A DNA stretch of 64,000 nucleotides. It comes from Roseobacter sp. GAI101. Lineage in GTDB: Bacteria > Pseudomonadota > Alphaproteobacteria > Rhodobacterales > Rhodobacteraceae. The notes below the pieces were generated by a model. The model was not told where the DNA came from. It searched no databases and saw only the letters and a program-made list of their open reading frames with translations. Each line of letters opens with the position of its first letter. Position 1 is the first letter of the stretch. Of the stretch, positions 52,196-60,825 are shown piece by piece. Made by a program: the position numbers and the translations under genes. The DNA is taken from NCBI RefSeq assembly GCF_000156335.1, contig NZ_DS999214.1, positions 53,185 through 117,184 of the forward strand. Reading direction: 5' to 3'.

Positions 52196-53476
52196 ATGTC
52201 CCAACCTCATGTCTTGATTGCCGGTGGTGGCATTGGTGGTCTGGCCCTTGCCCTGACCCTTGACCAGATCGGCGTACGCAGCACCGTGTTCGAATCCGTG
52301 CGCGACCTGAAACCCCTTGGGGTCGGCATCAATATCCAGCCCAACGCAATCCGCGAACTGTTCGACCTTGGCATCACAGCCGATGATCTGGATGCGGTCG
52401 GGTTGCCTGCGCGGGAATGGGCCTTGGTCGGGCAACAGGGCCAGGAGATTTACGCAGAACCCCGTGGCACCGATGCTGGCTACAATTGGCCGCAATACGC
52501 AGCGCATCGCGGCAAATTGCACATGATGCTGCATGACAAGCTGATAGAACGTGCCGGGCCAGCGGCCGTGCAGTTGGGCGCTAAGGTTACCGGGTATACC
52601 AAAAACGGTGGTGGCAGTGTCAGCGCGGTTGTCAGCCGGGCCGATGGGTCCGAAAGCACTGAAACCGGCACGCTGCTAGTGGGCGCTGACGGCATTCATT
52701 CGGCGATCCGTGCCCAGATGCATCCTGATCAGCCGCCAATCCATTGGGGTGGGGCGCTGATGTGGCGGGGTACGACCCGCGCAAAGCCGATCCGTACCGG
52801 ATCATCCTTCATCGGCCTTGGGACCCATCGCCAGCGCATGGTCATCTATCCGATTTCCCAACCCGACGCTGACGGCTTTGCCGACATCAACTGGATCGCC
52901 GAAGTCACATTTGATGAAACTGAAGAGCGTAAAAGCGGTTGGTACAAGCCTGCGAAAGTATCGGATTTCATCCATCATTTCGAGGGCTGGACCTATGATT
53001 GGCTGGACGTCCCTGCCCTTTTGAACGGTGCGGAAGTTGCCTACGAGAACCCGATGATCGACCGCGATCCGGTGCCAACGTGGGTGGATGGGCCCGTAGC
53101 CTTGATGGGTGACGCAGCCCACGCGATGTATCCGACCGGGTCCAATGGGGCCAGCCAAGCGATCATCGATGCGCGTACCATCGGTGCCATGATGCTGGAC
53201 CATGGCGTGACCGTCGAAGCGCTGAAGGCCTATGACGATGCGCTGTGCGCGCCTGTGTCCGAACTTGTGTTGCGCAACCGTGGCGCGGGTCCGTTCGGCT
53301 TGCTGAGCATGGTAAACGACATCTGCGGCGGGACCTTTGACAACATTGACGACGTCATACCCGCTGCAGAACGCGACGCCTTCATGGCCCGCTACAAAGC
53401 CGCCGCCGGTTTCGCGATAGAGAAACTGAACGCCGCCTCGCCAACTATTGCGCCGGGTTCCAAAATCTCGGGCTAA
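52196..53476 (+). CDS. FAD-dependent monooxygenase (salicylate/3-hydroxybenzoate 6-hydroxylase or PhzS-like)
   Basis: Single-component flavin hydroxylase, 426 residues. FAD motif VLIAGGGIGGLALALTLDQIG at residues about 6-26, GVGINIQPNAIRELFDLGI typical of PhzS/3HB6H relatives, and the GD motif VALMGDAAHAMYPTGSNGASQAI. Start ATG 52196 gives the family N-terminus; an in-frame start at 52127 has no ribosome site. With marR 75 bases upstream on the same strand, this is probably the second target or partner of the MarR system. Substrate unknown. Confidence 0.88.
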   Translation: MSQPHVLIAGGGIGGLALALTLDQIGVRSTVFESVRDLKPLGVGINIQPNAIRELFDLGITADDLDAVGLPAREWALVGQQGQEIYAEPRGTDAGYNWPQYAAHRGKLHMMLHDKLIERAGPAAVQLGAKVTGYTKNGGGSVSAVVSRADGSESTETGTLLVGADGIHSAIRAQMHPDQPPIHWGGALMWRGTTRAKPIRTGSSFIGLGTHRQRMVIYPISQPDADGFADINWIAEVTFDETEERKSGWYKPAKVSDFIHHFEGWTYDWLDVPALLNGAEVAYENPMIDRDPVPTWVDGPVALMGDAAHAMYPTGSNGASQAIIDARTIGAMMLDHGVTVEALKAYDDALCAPVSELVLRNRGAGPFGLLSMVNDICGGTFDNIDDVIPAAERDAFMARYKAAAGFAIEKLNAASPTIAPGSKISG

Positions 53477-53725
53477 AAGCCTGCCCCTCTAATTTGGGCA
53501 ACTTCAGTGGTGTTTCAAATGTAAGCCAAAAGGTATGGCCCACTAAGTATTTGAAAATACATATTTATCTTAATCTTCAGATGAACATTTTTTCTGATAC
53601 CCCACTGTTATCAAACGAGTTGCGAGATAAAACCGCTCCTCCAATGCTTCATTGGCCAATATACGCAACTGCCCAGCGGGATGTTCAGCCCCCCGATCGC
53701 CCACATTTTATGGCGACAGCAGCCG

Positions 53726-54020
53726 CGCCCCGGCGATGTCTGTCATCTGGGCGACGTGGTTTTGAAGGTCGCGGGCCGGTCATGCTGGCTTTGCCATGCT
53801 ATCGACCAGCATGGCACTGTTCTTGAGAGAATTCTTCAATCGAGCCGAGACAAGCGCGCCGCCAAACGTGCGATGGTGCCCGGCATTGATCATTGGTCAC
53901 ACAAGAGCCTCAACGCTCGAGCAGTGAACATCCACCTGCCGTTCCAAAGACGAGAGTGGGTGATGCAAGGTTTCAGATCGCCGGGCGTATTACCGCGCTT
54001 CGTCCCCATGCAGGTCGCAA
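53726..54020 (+). pseudogene. IS6-family transposase remnant
   Basis: Decayed transposase fragment with IS6-type sequence: RPGDVCHLGDVVLKVAG (parent WHxDEVV region), LCHAIDQHGTVLERILQSSRDKRAAKRA, then directly MVPGIDHWSHKSLNARAVN and RREWVMQGFRSPG. About 40 residues expected between KRA and the PGI-H block are missing, and the N-terminal third and the ends of the element are gone. No terminal repeats found. It fills part of the gene-free stretch 53477-54305; the remainder is AT-rich with nothing recognised. Confidence 0.75.
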
Positions 54021-54305
54021 CCCGTAAATCCCCTTCCGTACCATCTCGCTCACGTCGGCTAGATGGCAGTCGAGCCATGGAAAGATGCAGCAAACGTCGG
54101 TTGATCTGAGAGCCTTCATCCCTGCACAAGCCAAGCAAAGTTAACGTGACAAAGTTATTTCCAGAGCCTGGTCAAGCAAAGCCAACGCGGAAGTTCGCGA
54201 TGAATCCAGCCCTAAAATTGCCGCATTGCTAAATAATGGTTTAGATGTGGTTAAGTTTTTTAGTGGAAAAAAGGCAGGTCAAGCACTCTCATACAGGACA
54301 AAAAG

Positions 54306-55343
54306 ATGGACTATTCAGTGAATTATCAAAGCTATGGTGGTGCCTTGCTCATCACGCAGCTTTTCTCATCAAGCCAAACTATTCTGTTGGGTAGCTTCGG
54401 CCCAATGAACAGCTCTCGGACATTAACCCATGACGCGAGTGTCCTTTACGTCGGTGAAGAGGCCGTCATTGACGGGGTGACCTACAAAATGCTGGGTTCT
54501 GGCACCGCGCAGCCGGGCATCGATGTCCTAGGCACCACCGTCCCGACGGGAGAGGCAGTAGACTTGCTGGTCCTTGAAGACACAGACACAGGCGAGATCA
54601 TTTTTGTCTACCCGGAGGAAGAGCCGAGCGCTTTGGCAATGGTCGCGCTAGTCGTCGATGTCAGTGCTGTTGGCTATGACTTTGGAACCCTTAATCCCAT
54701 CTGTTTCTTGAAGGGCACACATATCTTGACCCCGCATGGATGGCAGACCGTAGAGCTTTTGCGGTGCGGAGATTTGGTGACCGATGTCAAAGGCACCGTT
54801 CACCCCATCATCTGGATCGGCTCCTCCAAGATATCCGCGGATCGTGCAAATCAAATGAAAAAGGCACCGATCCGCATTGCGAAGGATGCGTTTGGGAAAG
54901 GCTGTCCGGTGGACGACGTTTTCTTGTCACAGCAACACCGGATTGTTCTACGTGAGACCGGTGACGGAACCACCGAAATCGCACCCGTCAAAGCTTTCGT
55001 GGATGGCGTGCGTATTCAACACACCGTCGCCAGAAAAGAGATTGAATACTTCCACGTTTTTACCAAAGAGCATGCTTTGATCAACGCTGGCGGGCTTCCT
55101 GCAGAGACATTGTTGCTGGCACCGATGAGTATGCGCAGCCTTGGTTCGGATAAATCACAATCGATTTTCGAAAGGCTTCGCGCGACCCAACCGACCATGA
55201 AGCGTTGTCAGGCTTTGTCGATGCGACCTGTCGGACACCTGCTCACCGTCAGGCAGGCCCGGGAAGTCTTGGCCAAACAGCGCGGTCATCAAAGCCAAAC
55301 GCCGTTTAGGTTGCCTGGCCTTAGACCCGCCAGATTGATCTGA
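54306..55343 (+). CDS. Hint-domain protein (Hedgehog/intein-type self-splicing fold, Hint_2)
   Basis: 345-residue protein. An N-terminal region of about 132 residues, strand-rich with acidic repeats (TYKMLGSGTAQPGIDVLGTT, LLVLEDTDTGEIIFVYPEEE), precedes a Hint domain starting at Cys133: CFLKGTHILTPHGWQTVE, then HPIIWIGS, VFLSQQHRIVLR and HVFTKEHALINAGGLPAET. Hint folds cleave the chain N-terminal to the Cys. This Hint_2 family is abundant in roseobacters and often attached to secreted proteins. No signal peptide is visible. Lower GC than neighbours. Biological role unknown. Confidence 0.85.
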   Translation: MDYSVNYQSYGGALLITQLFSSSQTILLGSFGPMNSSRTLTHDASVLYVGEEAVIDGVTYKMLGSGTAQPGIDVLGTTVPTGEAVDLLVLEDTDTGEIIFVYPEEEPSALAMVALVVDVSAVGYDFGTLNPICFLKGTHILTPHGWQTVELLRCGDLVTDVKGTVHPIIWIGSSKISADRANQMKKAPIRIAKDAFGKGCPVDDVFLSQQHRIVLRETGDGTTEIAPVKAFVDGVRIQHTVARKEIEYFHVFTKEHALINAGGLPAETLLLAPMSMRSLGSDKSQSIFERLRATQPTMKRCQALSMRPVGHLLTVRQAREVLAKQRGHQSQTPFRLPGLRPARLI

Positions 55344-55426
55344 AGCTTTAACAAGGGGATCGGATCTAATGTCTGTGACTGCCGCTTAAATCCCACGCCC
55401 CAATCTATTGGACCTCCCTCTTTGAG

Positions 55427-55640
55427 GTGATGCGGCCGTCAGTAAGGAAGAATGCTTCGCCGGCAGAGATGCTTGTCGCCGCTCACCTTGCCACCCCCGA
55501 AAAGATGCGTACCTGCGCCGTTACGGTGGCAAACAGACTGGGTGGCGTCGACCTCGTCGTGCACATTCTCAGGGGGCCTCCCCGGTATTGCGCGGCTTCT
55601 AGCCACTTCCGGATTGGGACCGGCACAAGGAACTGGACAG
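55427..55640 (+). pseudogene. Short-chain dehydrogenase fragment
   Basis: Frame with an SDR-like core (HLATPEKMRTCAVTVANRLGGVDLVVHILRGPP) corresponding to the region after the second strand up to the NNAG-like position; the parent N-terminal cofactor motif and everything after this core are missing. Residues later in the frame do not align with any family I recognise. Gene-free stretch 55344-55757 otherwise shows nothing. Part of the same scarred zone as the IS6 remnant. Confidence 0.55.
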
Positions 55641-55757
55641 AGGCCGGCGCATCAGCCGCCTTGGCGCACCAGATCGCCGGAAAGGCCAAGATACGATGCA
55701 AAGTGCATGCCCCGGTAGCAGAAACGCTATCAGGGCATGTATGATTTTCAGGACGAT

Positions 55758-56912
55758 CTAGATCGTTGCCTCGAACAGTTTGCGGAGGTTTTCGGTGGTC
55801 AACGTGACCGGATTTCCCCCACAGGACGGATCCTCCAGCGCCATTGCAACCAGACCATCCAGACGGTCGGCGGTCACGCCCATCTGCGACAACTTGCGTG
55901 GAATATCGAAGCTGTCATTGAAGTCCTGCACAAAACTGCGGAAGCCATCATAGCCGCCCTCGATGCCCAGATAGCCCGCCGCGCGGTCGAACCGCGCGCG
56001 GATCATGGGTTCGTTCAGGTCCAGCACGGCGGGCATGCACACCGCGTTCGTGGTCCCGTGATGCGTGTTGAAGACGGCACCGACGGGGTGGCTCATCGCG
56101 TGGATCGCGCCAAGACCTTTCTGAAACGCCGTGGCCCCCATCGCGGCCGCCGACATCATCTGCGCGCGTGCTTCGATATCGCTTCCGTCGGCATAGGCGC
56201 GGGGCAGATAATCGACGACCAGACGCATGCCTTCCAGCGCGATGCCCTGCGACATCGGGTGGTAATGCGGGCTGCTGAACGCCTCGACGCAATGCGCAAA
56301 GGCATCAAGGCCGGTGCCTGCCGTGATGTGTTTCGGCATCCCGACCGTCAGTTCAGGGTCGCAGATCACGACCGTTGGCAGAACCTTTGGGTGAAAGATG
56401 ATCTTTTTGACGTGGGTTTGCGAGTTCGTCAGGACCGACGCGCGGCCCACTTCGGACCCGGTGCCTGCGGTCGTCGGCACCGCGATGATCGGCGCGATGG
56501 CATCCGCATCGGCGCGGGTCCACCAGTCGTCGACATCCTCGTAATCCCACACGGGGCGCGTCTGGCCCGCCATGAAGGCGACCATCTTGCCCAGATCTAG
56601 GCCGGACCCGCCGCCAAAGGCGATCACGCCGTCATGGCCGCCCGCGCGGTAGACCTCCAGGCCCGCCGCGAGGTTGATCTCGGTCGGGTTTGCATCCACG
56701 TCCGAGAACATGGCGCGGCCAAGGCCTGCGGCCTCCATCAGGTCCAGCGTGCGGGTCGTGATCGCCATCGGGGCCAGCCCCTTGTCTGTGACCAGCAGCG
56801 GTTTCTTGATGCCTGCGGCCGCGCAGGCCTCGGCGATTTCAGCGATACGGCCCGCGCCAAAGCGGATCGCCGTGGGGTAGGACCAGTTGTTTTTCAACGC
56901 CATTGGGGTCAT
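55758..56912 (-). CDS. Iron-containing alcohol dehydrogenase
   Basis: Group III metal-dependent alcohol dehydrogenase, 384 residues. Family motifs: cofactor GGGSGLDLGKMVAFM, PTTAGTGSEVGRASV, and iron ligands in GTGLDAFAHCVEAFSSPHYHP and GAIHAMSHPVGAVFNTHHGTTNAV. Start ATG 56912 overlaps the aldehyde dehydrogenase stop (ATGA); a further in-frame ATG lies at 56903. Last gene of the catabolic operon. Would oxidise an alcohol to an aldehyde that the upstream gene product then oxidises to an acid. Confidence 0.93.
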   Translation of the reverse strand: MTPMALKNNWSYPTAIRFGAGRIAEIAEACAAAGIKKPLLVTDKGLAPMAITTRTLDLMEAAGLGRAMFSDVDANPTEINLAAGLEVYRAGGHDGVIAFGGGSGLDLGKMVAFMAGQTRPVWDYEDVDDWWTRADADAIAPIIAVPTTAGTGSEVGRASVLTNSQTHVKKIIFHPKVLPTVVICDPELTVGMPKHITAGTGLDAFAHCVEAFSSPHYHPMSQGIALEGMRLVVDYLPRAYADGSDIEARAQMMSAAAMGATAFQKGLGAIHAMSHPVGAVFNTHHGTTNAVCMPAVLDLNEPMIRARFDRAAGYLGIEGGYDGFRSFVQDFNDSFDIPRKLSQMGVTADRLDGLVAMALEDPSCGGNPVTLTTENLRKLFEATI

Positions 56913-58285
56913 GCCTTTTTCAGATGGTAGGATTTGGGACGCGTCAGCGCCTGGTAGCCAAGCACGGACAGGCCGGCACCTGAGCCGGTGTCCTTGCAGC
57001 CCGTCCAGCACAGTGCGGGATCAAGGTAATCACAGCGGTTCATGAACACCGTACCAGTTTCCAGCTGCGCGCCGATAGCATCGGCGGCGTCAACGTCTTT
57101 GGTAAAGATTGCAGCCGTCAGGCCGAACTGACAGTCGTTCATCAGCGCGATTGCCTCGGCGTCGTCCTTGACCGGCATGATGCCGACTACGGGGCCAAAG
57201 CTTTCGTCGCGCATGACGCGCATTTCGTGGCTGACATTCGTGAGGATTTGCGGCGTCAGATAGGCACCGCCATCATCCGCAGCAAAGGGGTCAATCAGAG
57301 CGGTGGCACCATCGGCCACGGCTTCGGCGATCTGCGCGCGCACTTCTTGTGCAAAGCGCACATTGGCCATCGGCCCGATGGTGGTGTCAGCCTCCAACGG
57401 GTTGCCCAGGGTCAACGCCTTCACCCAGGCCACGGCCTTTTCGACGAAGGCATCATAAAGGCTTTCGTGCACATAGATCCGTTCGATCCCGCAGCAGCAT
57501 TGTCCGGCATTGAACATCGCACCGTCCATCAATCCGTCAACCGCCGCATCCAGATCGGCATCGGCGCGCACATATCCGGGGTCCTTGCCGCCCAATTCCG
57601 TCGCGACGGGGGTGAAAGTGCCCGCAGCGGCGATCTCCATCGCCTTGCCCCCGCCGACCGAGCCGGTGAAGTTCACAAAGCCGAAGTGGCGCTCGGCGAT
57701 CAGGGCCGATGTGGTGTTGTGATCCAGGAATACGTTCTGGAACACGTCCTGCGGAATGCCCGCGGCATGAAACGCCTCGGCCAGTCGTTCGCCCACCTGC
57801 AAGGTCTGTGTTGCATGTTTCAGCACCACCGTATTGCCTGCGATCAGCGCCGGGGCGACCGTGTTGATCGCCGTCATGTAAGGATAGTTCCACGGGGCCA
57901 CGACCAGCACGACGCCCCGCGCTTCGCGGGTGATCTTGCGGATCGCCTTGGCGCTGTCTTCGATGATCATGGGCGCAAGGGCGTCTTCGGCAATGTCGGC
58001 CATGTAACTGGCGCGTTCGTTAAAGCCACTGAATTCGCCGCCATAACGGACAGGACGCCCCATCTGATGGGCCAGTTCAACCGCCATGCGGTCCGTGGTT
58101 TTGCCCACCTCGGCCACGGCGGCGCGCACCAAGGCGATCCGCTCGGCCAAGGGGCGTGCTGCCCATGCCGCCTGCGCCGATGCGGCCTGCGCGCACACCG
58201 CGCGGGCATCATCCAGGGATAGCACCGATCGTTCCAGATAAACCGATCCATCAATCGGCGAGATGCATTTCAGGGTATTGGACAT
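56909..58285 (-). CDS. Aldehyde dehydrogenase (NAD-dependent family)
   Basis: Aldehyde oxidation to the acid, 458 residues. Motifs: APWNYPYMTAINTVAPALIAGN, cofactor loop FTGSVGGGKAM, general base Glu in ATELGGKDP, catalytic Cys in NAGQCCCGIERIYV, and ESFGPVVGIM. N-terminal SPIDGSVYLER start is that of PuuC-like and succinate-semialdehyde-type enzymes. Lies three bases after the glutamine-synthetase-like gene and overlaps the alcohol dehydrogenase (ATGA). Exact aldehyde unknown; a gamma-glutamylated amino-aldehyde is suggested by context. Confidence 0.93.
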   Translation of the reverse strand: MSNTLKCISPIDGSVYLERSVLSLDDARAVCAQAASAQAAWAARPLAERIALVRAAVAEVGKTTDRMAVELAHQMGRPVRYGGEFSGFNERASYMADIAEDALAPMIIEDSAKAIRKITREARGVVLVVAPWNYPYMTAINTVAPALIAGNTVVLKHATQTLQVGERLAEAFHAAGIPQDVFQNVFLDHNTTSALIAERHFGFVNFTGSVGGGKAMEIAAAGTFTPVATELGGKDPGYVRADADLDAAVDGLMDGAMFNAGQCCCGIERIYVHESLYDAFVEKAVAWVKALTLGNPLEADTTIGPMANVRFAQEVRAQIAEAVADGATALIDPFAADDGGAYLTPQILTNVSHEMRVMRDESFGPVVGIMPVKDDAEAIALMNDCQFGLTAAIFTKDVDAADAIGAQLETGTVFMNRCDYLDPALCWTGCKDTGSGAGLSVLGYQALTRPKSYHLKKA

Positions 58286-58288
58286 ATA

Positions 58289-59650
58289 TTATACTCGCTC
58301 AAATCCGCGGTTGATTTCCCAGTCGGTGACGACCTTGTCAAATTCTTCCTGCTCCCACTCCGCGGCGCGGGTATAGTGGTCGACGACACCGTCCCCGAAG
58401 GCCTCGCGCAGCATGGTAGAGTTGCGCAGGGTCTCGGTCGCAGCCCGCAACGAACGGGGAATTTCGGTCACATCGGCGTCTTCGTAAACGTCGCCCTTGG
58501 TCGGCTCCTGAAGCTCCAGCTTTTCCTCGATCCCTTTCAGACCCGCCGCCAGCAAGGCCGCCTGCGCCAGATACGGGTTCAGGTCGGAACCGCCAATGCG
58601 GCATTCGACGCGGATGCCCTTCGTCCCCTCACCACACAGCCGGAAGCCCGCGGTGCGATTGTCTACTGACCAGACGGTCTTGGTCGGTGCAAAGGTGCCC
58701 TTGGCGAACCGTTTGTAGCTGTTGATGTAAGGGGCCAGAAAATACGTAAAATCAGGTGCATACGCGATCAATCCAGCCATGAAATGCCGCATCAGATCGG
58801 ACATCCCCAGCTTGGCGTCATTATCATAGAACAACGGCACGCCGTCTTTCCACAGTGACAGATGCACATGGCTGGAGGACCCGACCTTATCCGCCGCCCA
58901 TTTCGGCAGGAAGGACGCTGAAAACCCCTGCTGGAAGGCGATTTCCTTGACCGCCTGCTTGGAAATTGTGTGATGATCGGCGCAGGCCAGCGAGTCGGCA
59001 TAGCGAATGTTCAGTTCCTGCTGTCCGACTTCGGCCTCGCCCTTGGTGCACTCGATCGGGATGCCCGCGTCCACCAGATGGTTGCGCAAAGGCTGCAGGA
59101 ACGATTCCTCCTTGGTGGTCTGGAACAGGCAGTAATCCTCGTTGTGCCCGTTAAGCGGGACGAGGTTGGCGTATTTCTCTTTCTGCAAGCTGCGATAGTC
59201 GCCCTCGAACAGAAAAAACTCAAGTTCGGTCGCCATCATGGCATCGAACCCAAGCGCATCCAGCCGCGCGATCTGCTTTTGCAGCATGGCCCGCGGCGCA
59301 TGGGGAACCGGCGCGTGGGTTGCGTGGTCCAGCACATCGCCCAGCACAAGGACCGTCTTTTCCAGCCATGGTACATGGCGCAGGGTCGACAGGTCAGGCT
59401 GCAGGACATAGTCGCCATAGCCGGTCTGCCAACTGGTCGCGGCAAAGCCTTCGGGCGTGGACATAACGAGATCGGTGGCCAGCAGGTAATTGCAGCAATG
59501 GGTTTCCGTATGGGAATGGTCGATGAAATTGCTCACGTGAAACCGCTTGCCCATCAGACGCCCCTGCATGTCCACAAGCGCCACCAACACCGTGTCAACG
59601 GCACCCGTCTCCGCCAACTCCCGGAGCCTGTCGAATGATAGATTGCCCAT
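58289..59650 (-). CDS. Glutamine synthetase-family ligase (gamma-glutamylamide synthetase type, PuuA-like)
   Basis: ATP-dependent glutamate-amine ligase family, 453 residues. Motifs: ATELEFFLFEGDY (metal-binding Glu), GEAEVGQQELNIRYADSL, SSSHVHLSLW, the ATP-site block NSYKRFAKGTFAPTKTVWSVDNRTAGFRL and RIGGSDLNPYLAQAALLAAG. Lacks the adenylylation Tyr loop of housekeeping GlnA. Start ATG 59650 is preferred over 59668 because AAGGGACG precedes it at proper spacing. In such operons the enzyme attaches glutamate to an amine (as PuuA does to putrescine). The amine here is unknown. Confidence 0.9.
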   Translation of the reverse strand: MGNLSFDRLRELAETGAVDTVLVALVDMQGRLMGKRFHVSNFIDHSHTETHCCNYLLATDLVMSTPEGFAATSWQTGYGDYVLQPDLSTLRHVPWLEKTVLVLGDVLDHATHAPVPHAPRAMLQKQIARLDALGFDAMMATELEFFLFEGDYRSLQKEKYANLVPLNGHNEDYCLFQTTKEESFLQPLRNHLVDAGIPIECTKGEAEVGQQELNIRYADSLACADHHTISKQAVKEIAFQQGFSASFLPKWAADKVGSSSHVHLSLWKDGVPLFYDNDAKLGMSDLMRHFMAGLIAYAPDFTYFLAPYINSYKRFAKGTFAPTKTVWSVDNRTAGFRLCGEGTKGIRVECRIGGSDLNPYLAQAALLAAGLKGIEEKLELQEPTKGDVYEDADVTEIPRSLRAATETLRNSTMLREAFGDGVVDHYTRAAEWEQEEFDKVVTDWEINRGFERV

Positions 59651-59675
59651 CTGAAAACGTCCCTTCATTAGATGA

Positions 59676-59698
59676 GGGGCGACATCGCGCGCCGCCCC
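59676..59698 (-). other. Hairpin after dctP
   Basis: GGGGCG (59676-59681) pairs with CGCCCC (59693-59698); the loop itself can pair partly (GCGCGC). It lies between the dctP stop (59722) and the glutamine-synthetase-like start, the third example in the window of a hairpin following a binding-protein gene. No U-tract. Short stem, so moderate confidence. Confidence 0.5.
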
Positions 59699-59721
59699 GA
59701 TTGGTAGAGGTATAGAAGCGA

Positions 59722-60759
59722 TCAGCCGAACGTATAGGGTGGGCCGGCTTTCGAGATGACGTTGTTGTAGTCACGGAAGATCTGGACGATCTTCGCGGCT
59801 GTCTCGCCTTCCTGCGCCATTTCATCCCAGAATTTCACGGCCGCCTCTTCGACGGTTTTCCATTCTTCCTGCGGGATCGACGTCAGTTCCAGCTTTTCGC
59901 CGGACGCGCGCAACCGCGCCTCGCCGCCCCAGTACCATTGATTGCGGTAGGTATGGCTCGCCTCGATTGCTGAATTGACGATCTGCTTGAGATGGTCCGG
60001 CAGGTCTGCCCAACGCTCTGCGTTCACGAAGAACGACCCGATCCAGGCACCCGAGATGTTGTTGGTGCAGAAGTAGTTGGTCACGTCAGCCCACCCAACG
60101 GTGTAGTCTTCGGTGATGCCGGACCATGCCATGCCGTCAAGCTCGCCGGTTTGCACGGCAACCTCGGCGTCCTCGTAAGGGATGTTCACCGGCACAACGC
60201 CGAACTGCGACAGGAAACGACCCGCCGTCGGGAAGGTATAAAGCTTGAGGCCGTCCATATCGGACAGGGACGTGATCGGCTTTACGGTGTTGAAGTTGCA
60301 CGGATCCTGACCCGCAGCGGACAGCCAATGCACGCCGACCTTGGCATATTCGTCGCGCCAGATATCTGCCAGACCGTATTGGTTGAACAGGACCGGCACG
60401 TCCAACGCGTGCTTTGTCGCAAGCGGGAAATACCCGCCGAAGGACCGCACAGGGGTCGGTGACGCCATTGAATCGTCGTCCGAGTGCACACCGTCGATGG
60501 TGCCGCGCTGCAGGGCCTGGAACAGCTCTCCGGTGGGAACGATCTGGTCGGCGTAGAACAGCTCGATCTCAAGCTCGCCTTGGGCGGCGGCGTTGATCGC
60601 ATCAATCGCTGGCTTGGTCACTTCTTCGCCCAGTGCGGAACCGGCATAGGTCTGGAAACGCCAGCGGATCGGTTCCTGCGCGTGCAGGATCGACGGTGCG
60701 GCAAGGGTCGCCGGGCCCGCGATTGCGGCCCCTTTTAGAAACTTACGTCTGGTCGTCAT
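59722..60759 (-). CDS. dctP: TRAP transporter solute-binding protein DctP, Tat signal
   Basis: Periplasmic binding protein of a TRAP importer, 345 residues. TTRRKFLKGAAIAGPATLAAP is a twin-arginine signal peptide with cleavage near ILHA-QEP. The DctP-like core shows KLYTFPTAGRFLSQFGVVPVNIPYEDAEVAVQTGELDGMAW, the block that holds the carboxylate-binding Arg of the family (TAGR). I chose ATG 60759 because it starts at the signal. Ligand is probably an amino- or organic acid. Encoded downstream of the DctM gene. Confidence 0.93.
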   Translation of the reverse strand: MTTRRKFLKGAAIAGPATLAAPSILHAQEPIRWRFQTYAGSALGEEVTKPAIDAINAAAQGELEIELFYADQIVPTGELFQALQRGTIDGVHSDDDSMASPTPVRSFGGYFPLATKHALDVPVLFNQYGLADIWRDEYAKVGVHWLSAAGQDPCNFNTVKPITSLSDMDGLKLYTFPTAGRFLSQFGVVPVNIPYEDAEVAVQTGELDGMAWSGITEDYTVGWADVTNYFCTNNISGAWIGSFFVNAERWADLPDHLKQIVNSAIEASHTYRNQWYWGGEARLRASGEKLELTSIPQEEWKTVEEAAVKFWDEMAQEGETAAKIVQIFRDYNNVISKAGPPYTFG

Positions 60760-60825
60760 GTCAATTCTCCTTGTCGGGGTTGGGATGAATGGGCCGGTTT
60801 GCCCGACCACTTGGTTGTTGATCTG

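Noticed and set aside
55737..56600. 287-codon plus-strand frame opposite the alcohol dehydrogenase
   Set aside because: Antisense shadow, His/Arg-rich, no recognisable fold.
57227..58222. 331-codon plus-strand frame opposite the aldehyde dehydrogenase
   Set aside because: Antisense shadow with typical reverse-frame composition.
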